A DNA stretch of 64,000 nt from Ctena decussata (Eukaryota > Mollusca > Bivalvia > Lucinida > Lucinidae), in the NCBI GenBank assembly GCA_963989385.1, contig OZ022513.1, forward strand, positions 19,947,928 through 20,011,927. The letters are read 5' to 3'. The notes under the pieces were generated by a model that made no database searches, was not told the origin of the DNA, and saw nothing but the letters and a program-made list of their open reading frames with translations. The position numbers and the translations under genes were made by a program. Shown one piece after another: positions 23,061 through 33,800 of the stretch; within the stretch, counting starts at the first letter, position 1, and the number at the start of each line of letters is the position of its first letter.

Positions 23061-23976
23061 TGATTCACACCTGGGTGGGGCCTCAAGCAGATGTAGCCTG
23101 TTCTAGAGCAACATGTAATTTTCTTCTTTACTGTCTTGGTGGTAGTTTATGTGACAGAAAAATCATGTTTAACAACTATTTAGCACTGGGGAGTATGGCC
23201 TTATTTGCTCATGGAGTCGCGACCATGGCCACTTTCGCTTTTTGGTCACGAGCGTATCTCTGTGGCAAATATGGTGGTCTCCTGCATTTAATTTAATATT
23301 GGTTTCTTGTCACTGTGTTCAACTGTTCATGCTAATTTAGATCTGATAAAAGCCATGTAGCAGGTACTGAGGCGCACGGTCCTGTGTTGCTCGCGGAGTA
23401 GCGGCCCTTGACTACTTTCGCTTTTGGGTCAAGGGCATACTCCCGCAGTGAACAGGGTTGTGCTCCTGTATTTTTTGTGAATTCCTTGCGTTATCTGGAT
23501 TTCCTGCCTTTTCTTGTGCTATGTATGTTGCTCAACTTTATTTTCAACACTTTGTAGGATGAATTACTAATCATTTTAATCATGTTTTTCTTGTTGAAAT
23601 ACTTAGTACCCATTCAGATGGGAGGGCTATAGTAGGCAGGGACACACCTAATCACTTTAGCCTCACTCCCATATGGATGATTATATAATGAGAGATTCAC
23701 ACTTAAATGTTTGTGCATTTTTCTTTTACTTTTGATTTCTGTATAATATAAGTCAACCTTGATTCGTGATACAAATAGGTCTCCACCCAGGTGGAATGTG
23801 CTTCTTGTAGGTAGGGACAGACCCAATCACTTAAGCCTCTCCTTCCTGGATCGTTATATGAGTGTATTGTTGCACTAAATGAGACATTTTAAGATGTGTC
23901 TTATATAACATTTTGCTTTGCATTAACTTGTACAGACTGTGATATACTTTTTTACTGTGATACTGATAGCTATTTA
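23061..23976. other. Intergenic with two low-copy direct repeats
   Basis: Two related blocks (about 23200-23290 and 23395-23475) share ACTTTCGCTTTTTGGTCA-like sequence. Another pair (about 23640-23700 and 23815-23875) shares GGCAGGGACA and CAATCACTT AAGCCTC-like text. They may belong to the LINE 3' region. No gene. Confidence 0.4.
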
Positions 23977-24180
23977 ACCCTTAATGCGCCAAAAAGCAGA
24001 CGACAAAATTTACGTCTGCAGAATTTCAAAAAATGCCTCGCCCAAGCATTATCATATTGAGAATTCGAACACTAGAAGGCAAACGGTGTAGATTCAGATG
24101 AGGTGGTTCATTATGAGCCACCTCGTCTGGATCTACACTGTTTGCAATTTCAACAATTTTAATTTTTTGGCGCTTTAAGG
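23977..24180. mobile_element. CTTAATGCGCCAAAAA palindromic MITE
   Basis: The ends are CCCTTAATGCGCCAAAAA and TTTTTTGGCGCTTTAAGG. An inner palindrome pairs GATGAGGTGG with CCACCTCGTC. Related copies are at 30360-30551 and, in part, 28622-28666 and 52196-52230. Confidence 0.7.
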
Positions 24181-24268
24181 CTACACCTGTTTTTTATACT
24201 TGTGCAGTCTTAGCATATGTTTGTCGGTAAAATAACCTAATAGTGCTAGCGTTTAATTAAGGAATGAT

Positions 24269-24442
24269 TTTCATTTTTCTGAGGTTTATCGAAGTGTAAA
24301 CTACATTGGGTCACTAGCAAAGTTTACATGAACCCCGAAGTGAAAACTACATTGGGTCACGTGCAAAGTGAATGAACCCCGAATGTAAACTTTGCTAGTG
24401 ACCCAATGTAGTTTACACTTCGATAAACATCAGAAAAATGAA
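24269..24442. mobile_element. TAAACTACATTGGGTCAC palindromic MITE, copy 1
   Basis: The left arm TTATCGAAGTGTAAACTACA and right arm TGTAGTTTACACTTCGATAA are exact inverses. The left arm has a second partial repeat of the same arm (24341-24385). Confidence 0.75.
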
Positions 24443-25333
24443 GTTCATTGCTTATATTTCCATTCGTTTCAATCACATCTTTCATTAAAAATCTTATATC
24501 AGCCCTAAAATGATTATTGAAGCAGTAAATCATGTACATGCAGGTTTTTCTGCTAACAGCAGAACTGCATGTATGACGTCATGACGTTGCTGACGTCCAA
24601 TCAGCTGGTAGAATGCTATTGTTTATTTTTACGTCATTAACGCCGCGTGTCTCAATTTTATTATTGGAATGTAAACTACATTACGTTCCAATGGTTTACC
24701 ATAGGTCTTTTCAGTAAATACACCAAGAATGTATGTAGAAAGCCGACATTAAATAAAGTTTCTTGCATCTTGTATCATCCGCAATCTTTGTTATTCGTGG
24801 AGGTGACTTCCTCGATCTTTATCGTTTTGGATTAACCATTTTTGGGGATGAAAATCTAAAAAAATCATCACTGAAATTAAAAGGAAAATACGTTCTGTTC
24901 AAGTAAGTAATACATACTTCAAATAATCATCAGAATTTTCCACAATCAGATTTATTTAGCGAGATATTCACACTGAAAGTTGGTAATATTTCAACGAAAA
25001 AGTCTGAAGTTTTTATATTTCCACCCATTGAGTGTTGGTGTCGCTTTTGATAGCCAAAATGATTTTTTTTTTCTTTGACCGAAGAGTTCCTTTGTCGACT
25101 TTATGTCATTGTTAACACATTTTTAGCCTGTTTAGCCATTCTGCTTTGTTAAAAAATATCTTACTGAAGATATACAGCAGGGTTGTCCAAGGATTGTGAC
25201 TGTGTAATTGCGTGACACCATACCTAAGTATGTCCACTGTAACCCTCCCTTTCAGTCATTTTACTTGGTTGAGATAAAAATTTCTTGCACACCGGATAAG
25301 GATATCCGCGTGCTTCACCTGTACCTACAAATT
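24443..25333. other. Intergenic, no gene seen
   Basis: A small hairpin at about 24534-24574 pairs ACATGCAG with CTGCATGT; otherwise nothing is recognised. Confidence 0.4.
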
Positions 25334-26226
25334 ATCTCACCCATGTTATCTCACCCAGGACCGGATAAAAATCACGAGCATTCAATGCATTGGTTGTAAT
25401 GGAGGACACGTATCTGCGTCGTCAAGTGACTTTGGCTTTTTAGATGATTACGTCATGAAGACGGCAAAATGACGTCAGTTTATGCATGCCAGATGTTGAC
25501 GTAAAAAAACGAATGGCGATCGTTGAAAGCGGAGCCTTCTTTTAAAATCATATAGCAACCTCTGAGGCACTAAAATTACGCATTTAAACAAGTTCCAAAG
25601 ATAATACAAAACGTGGTGTGCAAGGAAAAGTATCTATCATGGGTGTGAGGTGCGGCTAGAAAAATCCGTCACGAGGGATCACTGTTCGGCATCACTCGGC
25701 AAGCCTTGTGATGCCGAACAGTGACCCTCCTGACGGATTTTTCTATCCACACCTCATACCCATGAAAGATACTTATAATCTCACCCATGTTATCTCACCC
25801 AGGACCGGATAAAAATCACGAGCATTCAATGCATTGGTTGTAATGGAGGACATGTATCTGCGTCGTCAAGTGACGTTGGCTTTTTAGATGATTACGTCAC
25901 GAAGACGGCAAAATGACGTCAGTTTATGCATGCCAGACGTTGACGTAAAAAACCGAATGGTGGTCGTTGAAAGCGGCGCCTTCTTTTAAAATCAAATAGC
26001 AACCTCTGAGGCACTAAAATTACGCATTTTAACAAGTTCTAAAGATAATACAAAATGTGGAGTGCAAGGAAAAGTATCTATCATGGGTGTGAGGTGCGGC
26101 TAGAAAAATCTGTCACTCGGGATCACTGTTCGGCATCACTCGGCAAGCCTCGTGATGCCGAACAGTGACCCTCGTGACGGATTTTTCTATCCACACCTCA
26201 TACCCATGAAAGACACTTATAGTCTT
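25334..26226. repeat. 454-bp tandem duplication with cruciform arm
   Basis: Two direct copies (25334-25787 and 25788 to about 26226) are over 95 percent identical by eye. Each ends in a ~135-bp inverted repeat: TCATGGGTGTGAGGTGCGG and CACTGTTCGGCATCAC on one arm, with GTGATGCCGAACAGTG and CCACACCTCATACCCATGA on the other. The loop is TCGGCAAGCCT-like. Confidence 0.85.
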
Positions 26227-26462
26227 ATGTATTACCTTTGTAAATGACGCTTTCTCGCCATAACATTAGACAAGACAATTGAAAACTAATGCATCCAAAG
26301 GTGAGGCTTCTATCTTTTCTTTTTCTTTTTTTCAGTCTCTTCCCTGACCAGAGGAAGATCAAAAATGTCTTTTTGAAAAACTGTCAGAAAATTTGCTCTT
26401 AATTGATCAATAGAAAGTCCTGACAATCAAACATTTAAGGAAAGAATGTTATTTTTTTTTAA

Positions 26463-26570
26463 ACATTTACTGAAGTATAAACTACATCGGGTCACGAGCA
26501 AAGTAAGTGAACCCCCGAAGGGGTTTACGTAAACTTTGCTCTTGACCCGATGTAATTTATATCAGGGTAA
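26463..26570. mobile_element. TAAACTACATYGGGTCAC palindromic MITE, copy 2
   Basis: TATAAACTACATCGGGTCAC faces GACCCGATGTAATTTATA, with a GTGAACCCCCGAAGGGG loop. It is shorter than the copy at 24269. Confidence 0.7.
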
Positions 26571-27163
26571 AAACAAGAATACCATTTTAAAGTACTTACG
26601 AGCATGTGTTCAATGTGCTGTATTCTGTAATACTGCATGTGGCATCAAAGAAGTAATCTTGAAAAGAACTAACCATGAAGCAATTGCTGTGCTAGAATTT
26701 CCAGTATTTCCTGTAAAGTGAAAACCACCTGATCATCTACCATGATAATGATACTTTCAAAATAGATTTCTCAGCCACAAGTCAAGACAGAAACTTTTTC
26801 ATGGTATTCATGGTGACACACAATATATTTTATTTTCTTCATATATGAAGCCGGCAGCTCTAGGTTTATAATTCCATGTTGGACAAAATTATGGGTCGGA
26901 CACAAAACAACTTTTCACTATAGCCTATGCACAGACATAACATGCTTAGTGTGACCTTTACCTTTGAAATAGCAATATGGTTCTGGAACATAATATAATG
27001 TCTTGTCAGGATCATTTATACTGAATATTTTGCCATTCCATATGCATCATTTACACATTACTGCACTGGAAAAAAATCAAACTGTTCAATTTTAGGACAG
27101 TTACAGTAATTAATTTGTGTACTAATTTTTGTAATAATTTTTACAGTACTTTTGTCTTGTTTG
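26571..27163. other. Intergenic, no gene seen
   Basis: No repeat or gene recognised. Confidence 0.4.
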
Positions 27164-28527
27164 TAGCTTACCTGGGCCATAGGCTCAGAGTGAGCTATTG
27201 TGATCACCCAGTGTCTGCCATGTGTCGTCTGTCATCCGTCGACAACAATTTGCTTTAAATGACATCTTCTCTGAAACTGCTAGGCCTAGGGCTTTGATAT
27301 TTGGTATGAAGCATTGTCTAGTGGACCTCTACAAGTTTGTTCAAATAGTGGCCCTAGGGTCCAAAATGGTCCTGGGGCAGGGGGTCTTGGGTTCGAAACT
27401 AAAATATACTTAAAAATCTTCTTCTCTGTAACGCTTGGCTCAGATGCTGGAAATTTGGTATGTAGCATTGCCTAGTGGTCCTCTACCAAGTTTGTTCAAG
27501 TGGTGGCCCCAGGTCCCGAAATGCCCCCCCCCCCCAGGGGGTCCGGGGTTTGAACCATAGAAATACATAGAAAATATTCAAAAATCTTCTTCTTCAGTAC
27601 CACAAGGCTTCATGCTTGAATTTTGGTATGTAGCATTGCCTAGTAGTCTTTTACCAAGTTTGTTCAAATGGTGGCCCCAGGGTCCAAAGTGGCCCCTTGG
27701 CAGGGAGTCAAAGATTTGTACCATAGAAATGCAAACAAAAATATTAAAAAATCTTCTGCAGAACTGCAAGGCTTAGATGCTTGAAATTTGGTATGATGCA
27801 TTGCCTTGTAGTCCTTTAACAAGTTTGGTCAAATGGTGGCCCCAGGGTCCAAAATGGCCCCACGGCAGGGAGTCCTAGGTTTGAACCATAGAAATACATA
27901 GAAAAATATTCAAAAATCTTCTTCTTCATAACCACTTGGCTCAGATGCTTGAAATTTGGAATGTATCATTGCATAGCAGCCTTTTACCAAGTATGTTCAA
28001 ATGATGACCCCAGAGTCTAAACTGGCCCCACCCCAGGGGGTCCTGGGTTTGAACCATAGAAATACATAGAAAAATATTCAAAAATCTTCTTCTTGAGAAC
28101 CGCCTGGCTCAGATGCTTGAAATTTGGTATGTAGCATTGCCTTGTAGTCCTTTATCAAGTTTGTTCAAATGGTGGCCCCAGGGTTTGAAATTGCCCCGCC
28201 ACAGGGGTCCTGGATTTGAACCATAGAAATACATAAATATTGGAAACTCTTCCTTTTCAGAACAACTTCGCTCAGATGCTTGAAATTTGGTAAGATGCAT
28301 TGCCTGGTGGCAAGATTATTCAAATGATAGCCTCAGGGTCAAAAATGGCCCGCCCCAGAGGCTCTTGGGTTTGAACAACAGCAATACATGGAAAAATATT
28401 AAAAAATCTTCTTTAGAACCATTTGGAAATGGTTGCAAACTGACAAGTTTGTTCAAATGATGACCCTAGTTTGACCTTTAACCTTTTTATCTCGAGTGAG
28501 CAATTCAGGGCCTCTAGGCCCTCTTGT
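27164..28527 (+). mobile_element. Hairpin/tandem-repeat element H3
   Basis: The 5' end is AGCTTACCTGGGCCATAGGC. The body holds about seven ~165-bp units, each with AAAATCTTCTTCT, GCTTGAAATTTGGTATGTAG and GGTGGCCCCAGGGTCC. The 3' end is GTGAGCAATTCA, then the hairpin GGGCCTCTAGGCCC, then TCTTGTTT. H4 carries the same 3' end in reverse orientation. Confidence 0.7.
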
Positions 28528-29105
28528 TTTTTTTTCATTTTGAAACAGCCTCTAAAGGCAGATGAAAAATTTGTTCCAAATCCCAGTTACACCAGTAATT
28601 TGGCAAATGCTACCTGATCAGATTGTCAATATTAGCCACCTCATCTAGATCTACACTGTTTGAAAATATATTCAATGTATTAATTCCTCTCTGCTTAAAG
28701 TACACTTCATTCGCTGGAACAGGCTTGGGACTATGAAAATTAGTGCCAGGCAAAGGTAGTTCAAGTTAGTTTCTATATAAACTGACCTTTAGGGACTCTG
28801 GAACAAGTTCTAGTCAGGCAGGGTTAACGAGCCATCAAGGCTGGTTCAAGCCTCTTTAAGTTCTACTGTATGTTGTTAATCAATCTTTGTTTGGAAACTG
28901 TGCTGAGAACAGGATGTTGGAATAGCTCAAATAATTATGATGGTCACACACTCCTCAGGAATATGGTAATAAATCACAACAAATCATTTTTCTTCTTTTT
29001 TATGTTGTTTTTCCAAATCTATCAATAAATTACAAAACTTTAATGGACGGAATGTCATGCAGTCATCAAAAAATAGGACTTTTCTCTATTTTTCTTTTTT
29101 TTTCT
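28528..29105. other. Intergenic, minor repeat fragment
   Basis: Contains a fragment (28622-28666) of the CTTAATGCGCC MITE family; no gene. Confidence 0.4.
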
Positions 29106-29109
29106 CCCA

Positions 29110-29365
29110 CATTACTCACTAGGGTGAATGGGTACACCTTCAGCGGAAGCATCTCTGCCATTTTCATCTTTGCCTCCCTTCTAAATGGGGGTCAACACTT
29201 AAAGGAAAGAATATGCTCCTCTAGGAGCAAATTCTTTACTTTAAGAGTAGACCCCAATTTGCAAGGGCTTCATTGTCCAGAGAAGCAAATAGGAAGTCAC
29301 TAAGATTGTTCCCCTTGGTAAAAATGGTGGAAAAAACATGGCTGTGTACCCATACACCTTACAAC
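29110..29365. mobile_element. AAAGGAAAGAATTTGCTCC stem element, copy 1
   Basis: A ~250-bp element with outer arms GTGAATGGGTACACCTTC and TGTGTACCCATACACC. The central stem pairs CTTAAAGGAAAGAATATGCT with AGCAAATTCTTTACTTTAAG. About eleven related copies or fragments lie between here and 63590. Confidence 0.7.
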
Positions 29366-29423
29366 AACGTTGGGCTTCTTGTTAGACCCACTGAGGCAGT
29401 CCAAAGCAGTCCAAATGAGGGGC

Positions 29424-29623
29424 TCAGAACTCCAGATAAGAAGGGGTAACAGGAACAGTTTAGATATAATGTTCAGTGTATTTCTCCATAAAACCTATGT
29501 TGTGACCTCTCATTAGAACCGTCTTGAAAAGACGGTTCTAATGAGGGTCACATCATAAGTTTTTTGTTGGGAAATAAGAAAATATCTCCAAATCAACCTT
29601 AAAACAACTATATCTGGACCTCT
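29424..29623. mobile_element. CAGAGCTC palindromic MITE, diverged copy
   Basis: The core GTTGTGACCTCTCATTAGAACC and the hairpin AACCGTCTTGAAAAGACGGTT are retained. The outer arms (CAGAACTCCAGATAAG, TCTGGACCTCTAG) have drifted. Confidence 0.65.
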
Positions 29624-29691
29624 AGAGGCCACAACAAGAATTTTATTCACAGATACCAAACAGAAAGTACCTCTGAATTATTATCGTAAGA

Positions 29692-29882
29692 TACAGTCAA
29701 ACCTGTCTTAAGCAAGCAGTGCCAAGCACCCTAAGAAAGGGCCAAACCTGCTTGCTTATGGCAGGTGCTTGCTTAATACAGGCCAATGGACACTGAAAAT
29801 GCTACTTGCGGATATGAGAGTTTGGCCTTTTAAGACAGGTATTTGCTTAATAGAGGTGGTCTTTAAAACAGGTTTGAATGTA
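29692..29882. mobile_element. Mariner-type MITE
   Basis: The ends ACAGTCAAACCTGTCTT and AAAACAGGTTTGAATGT are near inverses and are flanked by TA. A second inverted pair (TGCTTGCTTAATACAGG / TTTGCTTAATAGAGG) lies inside. No ORF. Confidence 0.65.
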
Positions 29883-29904
29883 TAGAAGCTCTGGTCTGAA
29901 GAGA

Positions 29905-30170
29905 AATGGATACACCTCCATGTTTTTCCACCTGCCTTTCGACAGAAGACAGTTTTTTAGGTTTTAGTATTTGGTATTGGCTTTCTGTAGGAAGAGCGAA
30001 GAACAATAACTGTCTACTCTAAAAGGTCAGAATTTGCTTCTATGGAGGCAAACTCCTCCTTTAAGAGTAAAACTCCATTTTGGAAAGGTCTCATGGTCCA
30101 GGGAAGCAAACAGGAAGTCACAAATATTGTAAAGTGGGGAAAATAAAACAGGGAGGCATATCCACTCAAC
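29905..30170. mobile_element. Stem element, copy 2
   Basis: Carries ACACCTCCATGTTTTTCCAC, TACTCTAAAAGGTCAGAATT and GAAGCAAACAGGAAGTCACA in the family order. Confidence 0.6.
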
Positions 30171-30359
30171 TCAAAATACCAGTCTATCAAATTTTGGCAT
30201 TTCTAATATAATGTCCTATGAACTTTTGCATTTCAACTCTTTTTATCTCAAACTAATGTTTCTGCAAGGCACAAAATTTAGATCCCTTTGACTTCTATGT
30301 AACAAGAGTGAAGAGTATCATAGTTAATATGCAGTCCATTGTAACTACATGTACTACAT

Positions 30360-30551
30360 CAACCCTTAAAAGTGCCAAAAAAAGCTGATGACAAAATTTA
30401 TGTCTATAAAATTAAAAAAAAAGTTTCATCCTTTTTTCCAAGCTGAATCATATATAGAATTCAATGACTAATGGGCAAACTGTGTAGATCCAGATCTAGA
30501 AATATACTGTTTACAAATTCACTTTTTCCATATTTGGATATTTAAGTGTTA
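30360..30551. mobile_element. CTTAATGCGCC-family MITE, diverged copy
   Basis: AACCCTTAAAAGTGCCAAAA, then GATGACAAAATTTATGTCTA, then GTAGATCCAGATCTAGAAAT, ending GATATTTAAGTGTTAA, matching the order of the copy at 23977. Confidence 0.55.
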
Positions 30552-30608
30552 AAGAACCACTCTAACATAGATACAACAACAGAGGACCAGCCTATTTTGA
30601 ATATCACA

Positions 30609-30864
30609 TTAAAGAACCAGTCTATCATCTTCTAACACTGCAGGTGGTTGTTCTCCATACCCATACCCCACCATATTCTGTCCTCCCCTACCCCCACCCT
30701 GCCGCTCCAGACACTGCCGCTTACACTCCAATAAGCGCTCAACATCTTTCCACATCTTCATCTGCTGCATGGACGGGGCATGATTCTCACGGACAGATTT
30801 CTGTTGCTCACGAAGTCCCTTGGCGAGATTTTCTTGTTCCTGAATTTTCTTTACAAACATCTCC
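30609..30864 (-). CDS. IFT81: IFT81 terminal exon
   Basis: Acceptor TTTCAG (30865-30870), 85 codons to the stop. Encodes the C-terminal coiled coil and tail ([39 protein letters not shown]). A glycine-rich insert ([19 protein letters not shown]) is longer than I expect for vertebrate orthologues. Confidence 0.92.
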
Positions 30865-33800
30865 CTGAAACATATAAATTATAACTGAAGGTGTCTGGGT
30901 AAAACATAATTTTTTCTGCCATTTTTACAAAGGGAAACAACTTTCACAGCTTCCAGTTTATTTCTGTACATAACATATCTTTAGCAAAATGGGTCTACTC
31001 TTAAAGGAAAGAACCTGCTGGGGGAGCCAATATTCTCCTTTAAGAGTTGACCCCATTCAGAAAGAAGGAGGCAAAACTGAAAATGAGTTGCTTCCCCTGA
31101 AAGTGTACCCATTCTCCTTAATAATGCAGTGGCTGAATGCTGTGTCTAGCCTTTCTGCTCACTGTCAAAGAAATAGAGGATCTTACATGAGTGCTCATGT
31201 ATTATTGAATTTATTAAACGAGTTGGGGGAAAAGATAAGATGCGAGGCTGTGCCGAGCATCTTATCGTTTTCCCCAACGAGTTTAATAAATTTAATAATA
31301 CAGGAGCAAGAATGCAAGATTCTATTTGTCATATGACACTAAAAACACATTCTAATAGCAAATTTTGCACTAAAACATCATGATTTCCCCCATTAGAAAA
31401 CGCGAAGTTTTTATGGATGTCAACGCAAAAACGTTACAACGTAATTTGCATATCCACTAGTGGATTATCGTTTTTAATGCATGGCTTTATTACACTCTCA
31501 GATGCGACGTCATATGATAAACAGACCTAAAGCATCACAACAGTTTACACTGCCAATGCTGGAAAAGGAAGACCTATATGTCCTATATTCAGTATATCAC
31601 ATTTGAAAAACACCTTAATACAGCGAAATGCGAATAGATGGATGTTAGAAACGTAATAAAGCATTCCTAAACATATTCAAATGCCCTTGATAAAGTATAT
31701 TCAGTTTGGTTTGCATCTATTTGAGCTTTCAAGATTTATACACCCTCAAGCTCAAATTGATAAAATCCAAAGTAAACCATACATGAGCCGCGACAGGACG
31801 AAACCAACAATGTGGTTGTGCGCCCTGCGCAGACTCAGATCAGCCTGAGCATCCACCTAGTTTGACCAGACTCCTCATTAAGTGCTCAAAGGGTAGCTGC
31901 GGGTCTAAGCTGAGTCCATGCAGACAGTGAAGACTCTGATCAGACTGGGTGGATGCCCGGCTGATTTGAGTCTGCCCTGGGCGCATAACCACTTTTTCGG
32001 TTTTCTCGCGTCGCGGCTCATTTTATCTTCGGCTTTTGATTACATTTAGGAAAACTCTATTTCTTAAATAACAAACACAATTCTACAGGGCACAGTGAAA
32101 GAATAAAGAAGCAGGTGTAGACAGAAAAAGAGGAGGAAAAGCAATGTTAAAGAGTGGACAGGGATGGACCCTGCCAGCACAACTTGGACAGCTAAAAACT
32201 AGACAAGGTGGAAGGAACTGATGCGAATTCATCTGTGATGTATCAAAAACCTTGGAAGATTATGAGATAGAATCGAATTTTTTGAATAAGGTGTGTGACT
32301 ATCTAGGGTTAACAAGGTAAAATACCTGAAATTTTTCTTCCTGGCAGTCATATCCGATGATGTATAAGATTTCATCTCTTCGTTCACCCTCTGAGACTGG
32401 ACATTGTTCATATTGATCATACAATGTAGGTAGTGGTAACGAGACTCCTCTTGAGTACACTCCTCATGGTAACCTCTCACCTCCTGAGAACAAGAAATAT
32501 AACATCTATTAGTGGCTACTGAGACTGGACATTGTTCATATTGATCATACAATGCAAGTAGTGGTAACAGGATTCCTCCTGAGTACACTCCTCATGGTAA
32601 CCTCTGACCTCCTGAGAACAAGAAATGTAACATCTGTTAGCGGCTACCAAGAGGATGATGTGCCAATTTCATCATTCAAGCTTCATTGACTAGCAATGTC
32701 CTTTAGTTTTGAGCAACCATATGCCCTAGTACCATTCAGAATATGAAACACAGAGCTCTAGATAAAAAGGGGTATTTATTGATAATTGAGACATAATTTT
32801 TTCATTACTCATTGAAACCATATGTTGTGACCCCTCATCTGAACCGTCTCATCGAGACGGTTCAGATGAGGGTCACGACATGTTTTATGCAGAATTAACA
32901 AAAATTATCCATAATTATCACCAAATACTCCCTCTTATCTAGAGCTCTGAAACATCCTTTATAAATTGTATGATCTTGATTCTCTGAATATGTGGGAACA
33001 TATGAGGTTAAATGTTGTACAGTGCTTACATGTGACCTCTATGAAAGAACAACCTGTTTTAGCAGCCACAATGTCTACATCTCTTCAACAAAAGTACAGA
33101 ATCGAATGAAATAAACCTGAACTAAGTGGTCAGCTGCCTTCTAAGCATCCCTTAGGTGACCCCCTAATACAGATTCGACTGTACTTACTGAACAGAACAT
33201 ACTAAAACAGAGCTCTAGATAAGAGGGAGTATTATGAAGATAATTAAGGATAATTTTTCTTATTTCTCCTTGAAACCATATGTTGTGACCCCTGATCTGA
33301 ACCGTCTCGTCAAGACGGTTCAGATGAGGGGTCATAGCATACGTTTTCATCCAGAATCAACAAAAATTATCATCAAATACTCCCTCTTATCTAGAGCTCT
33401 GTAAAATGAAGCACGTTTGGCTGCCTCATGCCAATTTATCTCTGGCAGCTAACTTCTTAAAAATTTTGGGGAATGGCTATACTATGCACTGTATTTTTAC
33501 TATTACCAAGACAGGAGATTACTAACAGTCTCATGCTAGTTTTATCATGTATGTGTTTGGCTAGTAATACATTGTCGTGTCACTGAAGGAGCCACCACAG
33601 CGACTGTAACAGAAAAACATGAAATAGTTGTATACAGTACCTGTTCTAACTTTGCCATGTTACTTTCCAACCCTGCTGCTGCAGTATCATATGCCTGTTT
33701 CCTGTCATTGTACTCCTCTGTCAGTTCCTAAAATATATATACAATAATAACTGTGAATATTGCAAAAGAAGTGCCTTAAGGTCCACCAAACTTGTTTATA

